Position numbers and translations under genes: made by a program. The notes below the pieces were generated by a model. It had not been told where the DNA came from and ran no database searches. It saw only the letters and a list, made by a program, of their open reading frames with translations. Below are positions 8,580 to 18,931 of a DNA stretch of 64,000 bases, piece after piece. The stretch is from Citricoccus muralis (lineage in GTDB: Bacteria > Actinomycetota > Actinomycetes > Actinomycetales > Micrococcaceae): positions 124,001 through 188,000 of the forward strand of contig NZ_CP121252.1 of assembly GCF_029637705.1 (NCBI RefSeq), read 5' to 3'. The stretch's first letter is position 1, and every line of letters starts with the position of its first letter.

Positions 8580-9884
8580 ATGTCAGACATCTCCACCGAC
8601 ATCACCACCGGCGCACCCGCCCGCTTGCCCGCCCTCGTGGACCCGGTGCCCGCTCTCAGCGCGGAACAGCGGGATCGCGCCGCCCGGCAGATCCGCCTGC
8701 CCGGTTTTGGTGAGGAAGCGCAGCGCCGTCTGGCCGCCGCCCGCGTGTTGGTGATCGGGGCGGGCGGCCTGGGGTCAGCTAGTGTCCCCTACCTGGTGGG
8801 CGCCGGGATCGGGACCATCGGCGTGGTGGACGACGACGTCGTGGAGCTGTCGAACCTGCACCGGCAGATCGCCCACGACACCGACGACGTGGGGCGCGCG
8901 AAGGTGGATTCGATGGCGGAGACGGCCGCGCGGCTCGACCCCGGCGTGACGATCGTGAAGCACCGGGAGCGGCTGACCTCGGTGAACGCCCTGGACGTGT
9001 TTGCCGACTATGACCTGGTGGTGGACGGCAGCGATAATTTCGCCACCCGCTACCTGAGCAATGACGCCGCGCAGCTCACCGGCATCCCGCTGGTGTGGGG
9101 CTCGATTCTGCAGTTCCACGGGCAGGTGTCGGTGGCCTGGCACGCACACGGCCCCGGATTCCGCGACCTGTTCCCGGTGCCGCCCGCACCCGAGGACGTC
9201 CTGAGTTGCGGCGAGGGCGGGGTGCTGCCGGGGTTGTGCGGCACCATCGGATCGCTGCTGGCCACCGAGGTGATGAAACTGGTGACCGGGGTCGGCGAGC
9301 CGCTGTTGGGGCGGGTGCTGGTGTACGACGCGCTCGCCGCCAGCACCCGTGAGATCACGTATCGACGGGACCCGGAGGCGGTGGCGGTGACCGAGCTGAT
9401 CGACTATGAGCTGTTCTGCGCTGGCGGCGCGACGGCGCCCGAGGGGGTGGACGCCGGGGCGTTTGCCGGCGAGTACTCTGGTGGATTCTCCGGTGGTGCT
9501 GGCGGAAGCGACGACGGCGGACCTGACCCAGCGCGTCCCGTGCTGATTGACGTCCGCACCGCCGAAGAACATGCTCAGCGCAGCATCCCCGGCGCCCGAC
9601 TGCTCCCGCTGGATGCGCTCGACGCCGCGGCGGACCAGGGAACGGACGCGGTGCGAGGCCTGCCCGCGCTCGCGGATCTGGTGGCCGACGGCACCGGCCC
9701 CGACGTCGTCGTGCACTGTGAACGCGATCCGCGCTCGATCCGGGCGGCACGGATCTTACGCGAGGCCGGATTCGACCGGGTGCGATACCTGCGTGGCGGA
9801 ATCCGCGCGCTGACCACCGCCGCCCCGGAGCTCGTGAAGAGTAACGAGACCAGTGAACACCACCGAGGAGAAGCACATGTCTGA
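8580..9884 (+). CDS. moeB: MoeB/ThiF-type MoaD-activating adenylyltransferase with C-terminal rhodanese domain
   Basis: 434 residues. Residues about 35-280 are an E1-like ATP-binding fold: RQIRLPGFGEEAQRRL, VLVIGAGGLGSASVPYL near 57, DDDVVELSNLHRQI near 81 and DGSDNFATRYL near 150. Residues about 320-425 are a rhodanese domain with the active-site cysteine in VVHCERDPRS. The protein activates the MoaD C-terminus with ATP and delivers sulfur to it. The paired Zn-binding cysteines of E. coli MoeB are not obvious; a CGEGGVLPGLCG stretch near 211 is present instead, as in actinobacterial MoeB-rhodanese proteins. A glycine-rich linker joins the domains. Its stop overlaps the moaE start. Confidence 0.9.
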   Translation: MSDISTDITTGAPARLPALVDPVPALSAEQRDRAARQIRLPGFGEEAQRRLAAARVLVIGAGGLGSASVPYLVGAGIGTIGVVDDDVVELSNLHRQIAHDTDDVGRAKVDSMAETAARLDPGVTIVKHRERLTSVNALDVFADYDLVVDGSDNFATRYLSNDAAQLTGIPLVWGSILQFHGQVSVAWHAHGPGFRDLFPVPPAPEDVLSCGEGGVLPGLCGTIGSLLATEVMKLVTGVGEPLLGRVLVYDALAASTREITYRRDPEAVAVTELIDYELFCAGGATAPEGVDAGAFAGEYSGGFSGGAGGSDDGGPDPARPVLIDVRTAEEHAQRSIPGARLLPLDALDAAADQGTDAVRGLPALADLVADGTGPDVVVHCERDPRSIRAARILREAGFDRVRYLRGGIRALTTAAPELVKSNETSEHHRGEAHV

Positions 9885-10299
9885 TCTACCCGCACCCCTG
9901 GCCCGCGTGGGCGAGGACCCCATTGACGAAGCGGCCGTGCGCGCGGCGGTGGAGGCCCCCGATTGCGGCGCGCTGGTGCTGTTCCACGGGGTGATTCGCA
10001 ATCACGACGGCGGGGAGTCCGTGCGCGCCCTCGACTACAGCGCACACCCGCAGGTGGGTCAGTTCATGGAGCGCATTGTGGCCGAGGAACAGCAGCGCAC
10101 CGGGGTGCGGCTGGCGGCCTGGCACCGGATCGGCCCGCTGACGGTGGGCGACGCCGCCTTGGTCGCGGCCGCGGCGTCGGCGCATCGGGGCGAGGCGTTC
10201 GCCGCCATCGAACAGCTGGTGGAGCGGATCAAGCACGAGGTGCCGATCTGGAAGCGCCAGCACTTCGAGGCCGGAACCTCGGAGTGGGTCGGGCTCTGA
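9877..10299 (+). CDS. moaE: Molybdopterin synthase catalytic subunit MoaE
   Basis: 140 residues from ATG 9877, chosen over an in-frame GTG at 9853 because GAGGAG precedes it by 6 nt and because ATGTCTGA overlaps the moeB stop by 8 bp. Family motifs: GALVLFHGVIRNHDGG, LDYSAHPQV, RIGPLTVGD and IKHEVPIWKRQHF, which contains the catalytic lysines of MoaE. With MoaD it forms molybdopterin synthase, which adds the dithiolene sulfurs to cPMP. It converges on moaA, 40 bp away. Confidence 0.95.
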   Translation: MSDLPAPLARVGEDPIDEAAVRAAVEAPDCGALVLFHGVIRNHDGGESVRALDYSAHPQVGQFMERIVAEEQQRTGVRLAAWHRIGPLTVGDAALVAAAASAHRGEAFAAIEQLVERIKHEVPIWKRQHFEAGTSEWVGL

Positions 10300-10339
10300 A
10301 TGCGGGGCCGGCGGCACTGACTGACCGCTGTGTTCCGGC

Positions 10340-11419
10340 TCAGCCTCCGATGTAGGACATCTCGATCCGCTTGCGGGTGGGGCTCAGCTCGGTGCGGTGC
10401 TCGGAGTAGCGGTCGGTGCGCGCCTTCCACCGACCCTGCAGAGCAGCAGCGACGTCGTCGTCCGTAGAGTCAATCGCGCCGGACTCCCCGTGTTCGTTGC
10501 GCAGCAGGGCGCGCACGTCGAACCCCTCCGAGGCGAACAGGCAGGTGAACAGCTGGCCTTCCGCGGAAATTCGCGCCCGCGAGCAGTCCCCGCAGAACGG
10601 TTGCGTGACCGAGGAAATCACGCCGATCTCGCCCGCGCCGTCACGGTAACGCCACCGTTTCGCCGTCTCGCCGGGGTTCCGCGGCGGCACCGGATCCAGC
10701 GGATGCACTGCGGAGATCCGCTCCACGATTTCGGCCGAGGGCACCACCTCATCGAGCACCCAGCCGTTCGAGGTGCCCACGTCCATGTACTCGATAAACC
10801 GCAGCACCTGACCCGTGCCCCGGAAATGCTCGGCGAGCGGGAGCAGCTCGTGATCGTTGGCGGAGCGCTTCACCACCGTGTTGATCTTGACGGGGCCCAG
10901 CCCGGCTTCCTCCGCGGCGGCGATGCCCTTCAGCACCCGTTCCACCGGGAATTTGACGTCGTTGAGCGCCATGAACTTCTCGTTGTTCAGCGAATCGAGC
11001 GACACCGTGACCCGGGTCAGTCCGGCCTCTTTCAGCGCCTGCGCCTTGACCGCCAGCGCGGATCCGTTGGTGGTCAGGGCCAGGTCCAGCGGCTCGCCGT
11101 CGAGGGTGCGCAGCTCGGCCAACTGGGCGATGAGGGTCTCGATCCCGCGGCGCAGCAGGGGCTCGCCGCCGGTCAAGCGCACTTTGCGCACGCCCAGTCG
11201 GATGCCGATGCGCACCAGCCGGGTGATCTCCTCGAAACTGAGCAGCTCGTCGCGCTCGAGGAACTGATAGTCGCGCCCGAAGACCTCCTTGGGCATGCAG
11301 TACACGCAGCGGAAGTTGCACCGATCGGTCACGGAGATGCGCAGATCGGTCAGCGGTCGCCGGTGCTGGTCGACGACGCTGAGGTTCAGGCGGCGTGCAT
11401 TCGCGGGAATTTCGGGCAC
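10340..11419 (-). CDS. moaA: GTP 3',8-cyclase MoaA (radical SAM)
   Basis: 359 residues. The N-terminal radical-SAM cluster motif is visible as [15 protein letters not shown] (CxxxCxxC) near residue 30. The C-terminal second [4Fe-4S] motif is [11 protein letters not shown] followed by a further cysteine in FTCLF. The protein ends in Gly-Gly, as required for activity in this family. It catalyses the first step of molybdenum cofactor synthesis from GTP. It is downstream of modABC on the same strand, 66 bp after modC, so molybdate uptake and the first biosynthetic step may be co-transcribed. Confidence 0.95.
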   Translation of the reverse strand: MPEIPANARRLNLSVVDQHRRPLTDLRISVTDRCNFRCVYCMPKEVFGRDYQFLERDELLSFEEITRLVRIGIRLGVRKVRLTGGEPLLRRGIETLIAQLAELRTLDGEPLDLALTTNGSALAVKAQALKEAGLTRVTVSLDSLNNEKFMALNDVKFPVERVLKGIAAAEEAGLGPVKINTVVKRSANDHELLPLAEHFRGTGQVLRFIEYMDVGTSNGWVLDEVVPSAEIVERISAVHPLDPVPPRNPGETAKRWRYRDGAGEIGVISSVTQPFCGDCSRARISAEGQLFTCLFASEGFDVRALLRNEHGESGAIDSTDDDVAAALQGRWKARTDRYSEHRTELSPTRKRIEMSYIGG

Positions 11420-11485
11420 ACTTCAGGCTAACACCCGTGTTCAAGCTCAGGCCTGCGGGCGCCCTAGCCTGCGGGCCGCAATCGC

Positions 11486-12331
11486 CTATCGGACGACGCG
11501 GAGGATCACCTCGGTTCCGGGTGGCAGGGTGTTGCGGTGGTGAGGGGCGACGACGACGCCGCCATCCGCGGTGACGGTGCCCCGCACCTCGCGCCCGGAC
11601 TCGGCCGGCCCGGGATCCGGTGCTACGGGTGCCCGGTCCACCACCTGTCCGCGGTCCAGGGCCAGCACCCGATCCGCCAGCGCATCCAGGTCGTCGCCGT
11701 CGTGCGTGACCATCAGCGCCGGCACCTGCAACCGGGCCAGCTCGTCGCGCACCAGCTCGCGCAGCCCGGCCGCACTGTCCATGTCGAGTGCGGCGAATGC
11801 CTCGTCGAGTAGCACCACCTCCGGGGTGTGGGCCAGGGCGCGGGCCAGGGCAACCCGCTGCTGCTGACCCCCCGACAGCTCCGACGCGCGCGCCCGATCC
11901 CGCCCGGGCAGCCCCACCCGCTCCAGCCACTCGGCGGCCAGGGCGCGGGCCGGCCGGCGTCGCATCCCGTGGGCGCGGAGCCCGAAACTGATGTTGTCGG
12001 CGGCGTCGAGATGCGGGAACAGCCGCGGTTTCTGCTCCACGTAGCCCACGCGACGGCGCCAGGCGGGCAGCGCAGTCAGCTCGCGCGCCCCCACCGCGAT
12101 GGAGCCGGTGAGCGTGGTGCCAGCGCGCTCGTCCAGCGTCCCGGCTACGGCCGCCAGCAGCGTGGTCTTCCCCGCGCCATTCGGTCCGACGACGCCGAGG
12201 GTCTCCCCGGGCGCCACCGTCAGTGCGGCCCGCAGCCGGAACTCGCCGCGCCGCACCTCGAGGTCCGCCGTCAGTCCCGCACCTGACCCCGAATTCCGTC
12301 CACCGGCAGCGGGACGCCGCTTGTCAGACAT
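11486..12331 (-). CDS. modC: Molybdate ABC transporter ATP-binding protein ModC
   Basis: 281 residues from ATG 12331, which overlaps the modB stop in an 8-bp ATGTCTGA; the frame extends further upstream but those residues are modB sequence in another frame. Walker A GPNGAGKTT, ABC signature LSGGQQQRVALARAL, Walker B VLLDEAFAALD, switch histidine in VTHDGDD. The last 70 residues form a single Mop/TOBE-like molybdate-sensing tail (GTVTADGGVVVAP). It energises molybdate import through ModB. Confidence 0.9.
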   Translation of the reverse strand: MSDKRRPAAGGRNSGSGAGLTADLEVRRGEFRLRAALTVAPGETLGVVGPNGAGKTTLLAAVAGTLDERAGTTLTGSIAVGARELTALPAWRRRVGYVEQKPRLFPHLDAADNISFGLRAHGMRRRPARALAAEWLERVGLPGRDRARASELSGGQQQRVALARALAHTPEVVLLDEAFAALDMDSAAGLRELVRDELARLQVPALMVTHDGDDLDALADRVLALDRGQVVDRAPVAPDPGPAESGREVRGTVTADGGVVVAPHHRNTLPPGTEVILRVVR

Positions 12332-13190
12332 GTTCACTCGATTCGGCGCCGTTTTTGTTTGAAACTCGACGTCCGGCACCAGTCCCAGCACCAGCCCCGG
12401 TCCCGCGCCTTTCCCGGTCCGGCAGCCGAAGCACCAGGGTCACGAAGGAGATCGCGATGAGCAGCAGCGCCAGGGTGAGCGCGGTGTCCTGGCCGACGCC
12501 GGACCCGTTGAACGCGGTATAGATGGCCAGCGGGATGGTCTGGGTGACCCCCTCCGCATTGCCCGCAAACATCGCGGTCGCCCCGAACTCGCCCAGCGCC
12601 CTCGTGAAGCTCAGCACCGTCCCCGACACCAGCGCCGGCGCCAGTAGCGGCAGGGTCACCCGCCGCAGCACCGTGACCGGCCGGGCCCCCAGCCCTTCGG
12701 CCACGCGCCGGAAATCCGGGTCGGCGCTGCGCAGCGCGCCCTCCACCGAGATCACCAGAAATGGCAACGCCACGAACACCTGAGCCAACACGACCGCGAG
12801 GGTGGTGAACGGGATCCGCACCCCGGCCAACAGCAGCACGTCGCCGAGCAGCCCGCCCCGGCCCAGCAGCATCAGCAGCGCGAGCCCGCCCACCAGCGGC
12901 GGCAGCACCAGCGGCATCAGCACCACCCCGCGCACCAGGGTCGCCGGCCAACCGCGCAGGGTGGAGAGCTGTATGGCCAGCGGCACCCCGATCAGCACGC
13001 AGCACACCGTCGCGATCGACGCGGTGGCGAGCGAGAGCCCGAGGGCCCTCAGCGCGGTGGGGGTGGCTAGCACCGCAGGCACCTGCACCCAGTCCACGCG
13101 CAGCAGCAGGGCGATCAGCGGGAAGAGCAGGAACATCAGCCCGAGCCCAGCCGGGATCCACAGCCACCGCGAAATGCGCACCGCCGTCAC
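12324..13190 (-). CDS. modB: Molybdate ABC transporter permease ModB
   Basis: 288 residues with about six hydrophobic helices and the EAA loop typical of ABC importers (EGLGARPVTVLRRVTLPLL near 190), then FTRALGEFGATAMFAGN, a stretch conserved in ModB. It forms the membrane channel for molybdate between ModA outside and ModC inside. It overlaps modC by 8 bp and follows modA by 74 bp on the same strand. Confidence 0.9.
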   Translation of the reverse strand: MTAVRISRWLWIPAGLGLMFLLFPLIALLLRVDWVQVPAVLATPTALRALGLSLATASIATVCCVLIGVPLAIQLSTLRGWPATLVRGVVLMPLVLPPLVGGLALLMLLGRGGLLGDVLLLAGVRIPFTTLAVVLAQVFVALPFLVISVEGALRSADPDFRRVAEGLGARPVTVLRRVTLPLLAPALVSGTVLSFTRALGEFGATAMFAGNAEGVTQTIPLAIYTAFNGSGVGQDTALTLALLLIAISFVTLVLRLPDRERRGTGAGAGTGAGRRVSNKNGAESSEHV

Positions 13191-13264
13191 CGTCTACTCA
13201 CCGTCCTGTCGTCGCTGTCGCCGTCATGTTGATCGTCGGGTCACCACACTGCTCACCGACCCGC

Positions 13265-14155
13265 TCACGGTGCGCCGAAGCCGAAGTCCTCCAGCACCTG
13301 CTGGCCCTCCTCGGAGAGCACGAAGTCCACGAAGGCCTGGGCGGCGTCCGGTGCGTCAGCGTCCTGGAGCACGGTGATCGGGTAGCGGTTCGGGTTCTCG
13401 GCCGCGCCGTCGATCGTCCCCGCTTCCACCTCGCCGTCGGTGGTGGCCACATCGGTGCGATACACCAGCCCCGCGTCGGCCTCCCCGTTGACCACCTTCG
13501 ACAGCGTGGCGCTCACGTTCTGCTCCTCCGACGCTGGGGTCAACTCGACTCCGGCCGCCTCCAGCAGCGTCCGGGCAGCGTTGCCGCACGGCACCTCGGC
13601 CGCACACATCACGGTGATCGGCGCGTCAGCTCCGTCCGTCCCGTCAGCCAGGTCCTCCAGCGATTCGATGCCCAGTGGGTTGCCCTGCTCGACGGCGATG
13701 ACCAGCTCGTTGGTGGCGAACAGCACCGGGTCGTCCGCGGTCAGCTCGGCCGACACGGCGTCGTCCATGTTGGGCTCATCGGCGGAGGCGAACACATCGG
13801 CCGGGGCGCCGCCGGTGAGTTGGGTGACCAGGGTGGAGGAGCCATCGTATACCGTGGGCGCGAAGGTGACGTCGGGGTGGGCTTCCGCGAAGGCGGCGGT
13901 GAGTTCGTCGAAGGCGCCCTTCAGCGAGGCCGCGGCATACACCGTCAGCTCGCCGGACACCTCAGCGCCATCAGTGCTGCCCGACGACGAACCGCCCGAC
14001 GACGCCGCCGCGTCCGTGGTACCGCCCGCATCGCCCGCGCCTGAGCCAGAATCCGCGCCCGAATCCCCACCGCATCCGGCGAGTAGCAGTCCGGCGCTGA
14101 GTAGCCCGGCTAGCAGCGCAGAGCGCGACGAGCGACAGGTGCGTGGGAGTGTCAT
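13265..14155 (-). CDS. modA: Molybdate-binding lipoprotein ModA
   Basis: 296 residues. Lipoprotein signal with positively charged start, hydrophobic stretch and lipobox LLAGC near residue 28, then a Gly/Ser/Ala linker to about residue 65. The mature part begins SGELTVYAAASLKGAFDEL, the classic ModA opening, and carries GGAPADVFASADE and later VLQDA near the end. It captures molybdate at the cell surface for ModBC. It is the second gene of the run HTH-Mop regulator, modA, modB, modC, moaA. Confidence 0.93.
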   Translation of the reverse strand: MTLPRTCRSSRSALLAGLLSAGLLLAGCGGDSGADSGSGAGDAGGTTDAAASSGGSSSGSTDGAEVSGELTVYAAASLKGAFDELTAAFAEAHPDVTFAPTVYDGSSTLVTQLTGGAPADVFASADEPNMDDAVSAELTADDPVLFATNELVIAVEQGNPLGIESLEDLADGTDGADAPITVMCAAEVPCGNAARTLLEAAGVELTPASEEQNVSATLSKVVNGEADAGLVYRTDVATTDGEVEAGTIDGAAENPNRYPITVLQDADAPDAAQAFVDFVLSEEGQQVLEDFGFGAP

Positions 14156-14208
14156 GATGGACCGTCCTTCGGTGTGAGCGCTGACGTGAGTGCGACATCC
14201 GGAGGCGC

Positions 14209-14601
14209 TCAGCGCGGGGTTTCGACGATGACGTGGGTGGACTTCACCAGCGCGGTGGCGCGGGATCCGACCTCCAGCTCCAGTTCCTCCACCGCTTCGC
14301 GGGTCATGATGGACACCAGTCGGTGCGGCCCGGAATGCATCTCCACCACCGCCATCACGCCGTCGACGTCGACCTTCGTGACGATCCCGGTGAAGGTGTT
14401 GCGCGCGCTGCGCCGCACTGGATCCTCGTCACCTCCGGTGGCCAGGTGCTTGACGTGTTCGGCCAGCGAGCGGCCGTCCACCACCTGCACCCCGGAGGCG
14501 TCGGTGCCCGTGGTGAGCTTGCCGTCGTTGACCCAGCGCCGCACGGTGTCGTCACTGACACCCAACAGGCGCGCCACTTCTCGGATACGGAATTCTGTCA
14601 C
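14209..14601 (-). CDS. HTH-Mop (TOBE) molybdate-responsive regulator, ModE-like
   Basis: 130 residues from GTG 14601 (MTEFRIREVARLLGVSDDT). The frame opens further upstream to 14,679, but the HTH domain starts at GTG 14601, and a TACGCT hexamer 7 nt upstream suggests a leaderless mRNA. Residues 1-55 are a MerR/excisionase-type HTH (VARLLGVSDDTVRRWVNDGKL). Residues 65-130 are one Mop/TOBE domain (SARNTFTGIVTKVDVDGV, VSIMTREAVEELELEVGSRA, VKSTHVIVE), known to bind molybdate. It heads the modABC operon, so autogenous molybdate-dependent control is the likely role. Confidence 0.8.
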   Translation of the reverse strand: MTEFRIREVARLLGVSDDTVRRWVNDGKLTTGTDASGVQVVDGRSLAEHVKHLATGGDEDPVRRSARNTFTGIVTKVDVDGVMAVVEMHSGPHRLVSIMTREAVEELELEVGSRATALVKSTHVIVETPR

Positions 14602-14839
14602 GAATCGAAGCGTATCACCGCGAATGCGTTTCAAATGGGGCGTTGCAGACGTACCTGCGAAAATTGACACCTCGGACACTTCGCTGCCTGTGGAGTTAGT
14701 TATGTCACACGATGTAGTGTTTTCCCGTCAGCACCTTCAGATGACGTTCAGCTGGGATCGATGTGGCATGAGATTCGAGCATTCACGCAGTTCAGACGCA
14801 CCTTAGAGCAGCACCGTTCACACCTCACGAAAGAGTCAC
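14602..14839. promoter_or_regulatory. Divergent mod operon / OFA transporter promoter region
   Basis: 238 bp, AT-richer than the flanks, between the divergent HTH-Mop gene and the transporter. A small inverted repeat ACAC-N6-GTGT lies at 14707-14720, roughly mid-way. It is a candidate operator for the HTH-Mop protein, but short enough to be chance. A weak GAAAG precedes the transporter ATG. Confidence 0.3.
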
Positions 14840-16339
14840 ATGCGCATCCTCGATCGCGAAGCCATCATCGCGCCGCCGACGTTCAACCGCTGGCTGATGC
14901 CGGCCGCGGCGCTCGCCATCCACCTCTGTATCGGTCAGGTCTACGCGCTCAGCGTGTTCAAGACCCCGCTGATGGGTAATTTCGACGCCGGCGACGTCGC
15001 CATCGGCTGGGTGTTCTCCGTGGCGATCGCCATGCTGGGCATCTCCGCCGCGGTGGGCGGCACCTGGGTGGAACGTGCCGGACCCCGCAAGGCCATGGTC
15101 GTGGCGGGCGCGTTCTGGGTGGTCGGCTTCTTCGTGGCCACCCTGGGTATCTCCACCGGCCAGCTCTGGTTGCTGTACCTCGGCTACGGCGTGATCGGCG
15201 GTATCGGCCTGGGCATCGGCTACATCTCCCCGGTCTCGACCCTGATGAAGTGGTTCCCGGACCGCCCCGGTCTGGCCACCGGCTTGGCCATCATGGGCTT
15301 TGGTGGCGGCGCCCTGCTCGCCAGCCCCATGTCGAACTCGCTGATGGCGTTCTACGGTGGCGGTAGTGAACCCGAGCAGCTGATCGCGGGTCTGACGCCG
15401 ACCTTCCTGACCCTGGCCATCGTCTATGCCGTCGCCATCACCTTGGGCGCGATCGTGATTCGCCTGCCGCACCCGGACTGGAAGCCGACTGGCTGGGACC
15501 CGTCGAAGGCAGTCAAGAAGAAGTTGCAGACCTCCGGAAACGTTTCGGCGAAGATGTCGATCCGCACCCCGCAGTTCTGGTTGTTGTGGATCGTGCTGTT
15601 CACCAACGTGACGGCGGGTATCGGCATCCTCGAGAACGCCGCTCCGATGATCCAGAGTTTCTTCTCCGACGTCGACGCCGCCACCGCCGCCGGGTTCGTG
15701 GGCCTGCTGTCCATTGCGAACATGGCCGGGCGCTTCCTGTGGTCCAGCGTTTCCGACTTCATCGGCCGGCAGAACATCTACATCGTCTACCTGGGTGTGG
15801 GCATCGTGATGTACCTGGTGATCGCGCTGTTCGGTGCGCAGAGCCTGATCATCTTCCTGATCGCTACCATGGTGATCCTGTCGTTCTACGGCGGCGGTTT
15901 CGCCACCATTCCGGCCTACTTGAAGGACATGTTCGGCGTCTATCAGGTGGGCGCCATCCATGGACGCCTGCTCACCGCGTGGTCGGCAGCGGGCGTGGCC
16001 GGGCCGTTGATCGTCAATATGGTGATCGAGAACCGTCGGGCCGCCGGGGCCGAGGGTGCCGACGTCTACATCCTGTCGCTCTACATCATGGTGGGCCTGC
16101 TCGCCCTCGGTTTGGTGGCGAACCTGCTGATGCGCCCGGTGAGGGAGAAGTTCTTCGCCTCCGAGGAGGAGGTCGAAGCCGCCAAGGTGCACGAAACCAA
16201 CGGCAACGGTGGGGCGCAGCCGATCCACTCGACCGGCGGCATCTACAAAATCGTGGCGTACGCGCTGACCGGTGTCGTCATCGTGGGTCTGATCTACGCA
16301 CTGACCCAGGTGCTGATCAAGGCCGGAGCGTTCTTCTAG
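14840..16339 (+). CDS. OFA family MFS transporter (oxalate/formate antiporter type)
   Basis: 499 residues, 12 predicted membrane helices. Start motif PTFNRWLMPAAALAIHLCIGQVYALSVF is typical of OFA proteins, followed by GWVFSVAIAMLGISAAVGGTWVERAGPRK, a loop conserved in the family. The family moves small carboxylates such as oxalate, formate or pyruvate. Its position 120 bp upstream of an FdhF-type molybdoenzyme on the same strand suggests formate or a related acid as substrate, which is inference. Between helices 6 and 7 lies a basic loop (KAVKKKLQ). A final helix ends the protein without a tail. Confidence 0.85.
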   Translation: MRILDREAIIAPPTFNRWLMPAAALAIHLCIGQVYALSVFKTPLMGNFDAGDVAIGWVFSVAIAMLGISAAVGGTWVERAGPRKAMVVAGAFWVVGFFVATLGISTGQLWLLYLGYGVIGGIGLGIGYISPVSTLMKWFPDRPGLATGLAIMGFGGGALLASPMSNSLMAFYGGGSEPEQLIAGLTPTFLTLAIVYAVAITLGAIVIRLPHPDWKPTGWDPSKAVKKKLQTSGNVSAKMSIRTPQFWLLWIVLFTNVTAGIGILENAAPMIQSFFSDVDAATAAGFVGLLSIANMAGRFLWSSVSDFIGRQNIYIVYLGVGIVMYLVIALFGAQSLIIFLIATMVILSFYGGGFATIPAYLKDMFGVYQVGAIHGRLLTAWSAAGVAGPLIVNMVIENRRAAGAEGADVYILSLYIMVGLLALGLVANLLMRPVREKFFASEEEVEAAKVHETNGNGGAQPIHSTGGIYKIVAYALTGVVIVGLIYALTQVLIKAGAFF

Positions 16340-16459
16340 GCGAGAATGTGAGCTCAATCCCGTATCCTCGATATACGGAGCAATCTGAGGTAGATGACGC
16401 GCGTCACGCACCGCTGAGAGTGCGGAAGACGGCGCGGAGAGATCCTGAGGGGGTCGACC
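16340..16459 (+). promoter_or_regulatory. Leader between transporter and fdh gene with palindromes
   Basis: 120 bp holding CCGTAT-N7-ATACGG at 16360-16378, the perfect 12-bp palindrome TGACGCGCGTCA at 16395-16406, and CCGC-N7-GCGG at 16411-16425, then a GGGGG ribosome-binding-like stretch before ATG 16460. These may be operators or leader-RNA stems controlling the molybdoenzyme separately from the transporter. No known riboswitch consensus fits. Confidence 0.3.
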
Positions 16460-18826
<2,367 letters not shown>

Positions 18827-18931
18827 GACGCGCGATGTATGTAGGTCAGCTGTAGGTCGGTACAGAAAACTGGCACGATAGGTCGGCACGACGAAACACA
18901 TTTTCTCGCGTCGGCCTACTGTCGTGTTGGC

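Noticed and set aside
16405-16459. CTGAGA in the fdh leader considered as a TPP riboswitch
   Set aside because: The other conserved TPP elements (GGGGUGC, the ACCUGAU core and the closing stem) are missing, and the gene is not a thiamine gene.
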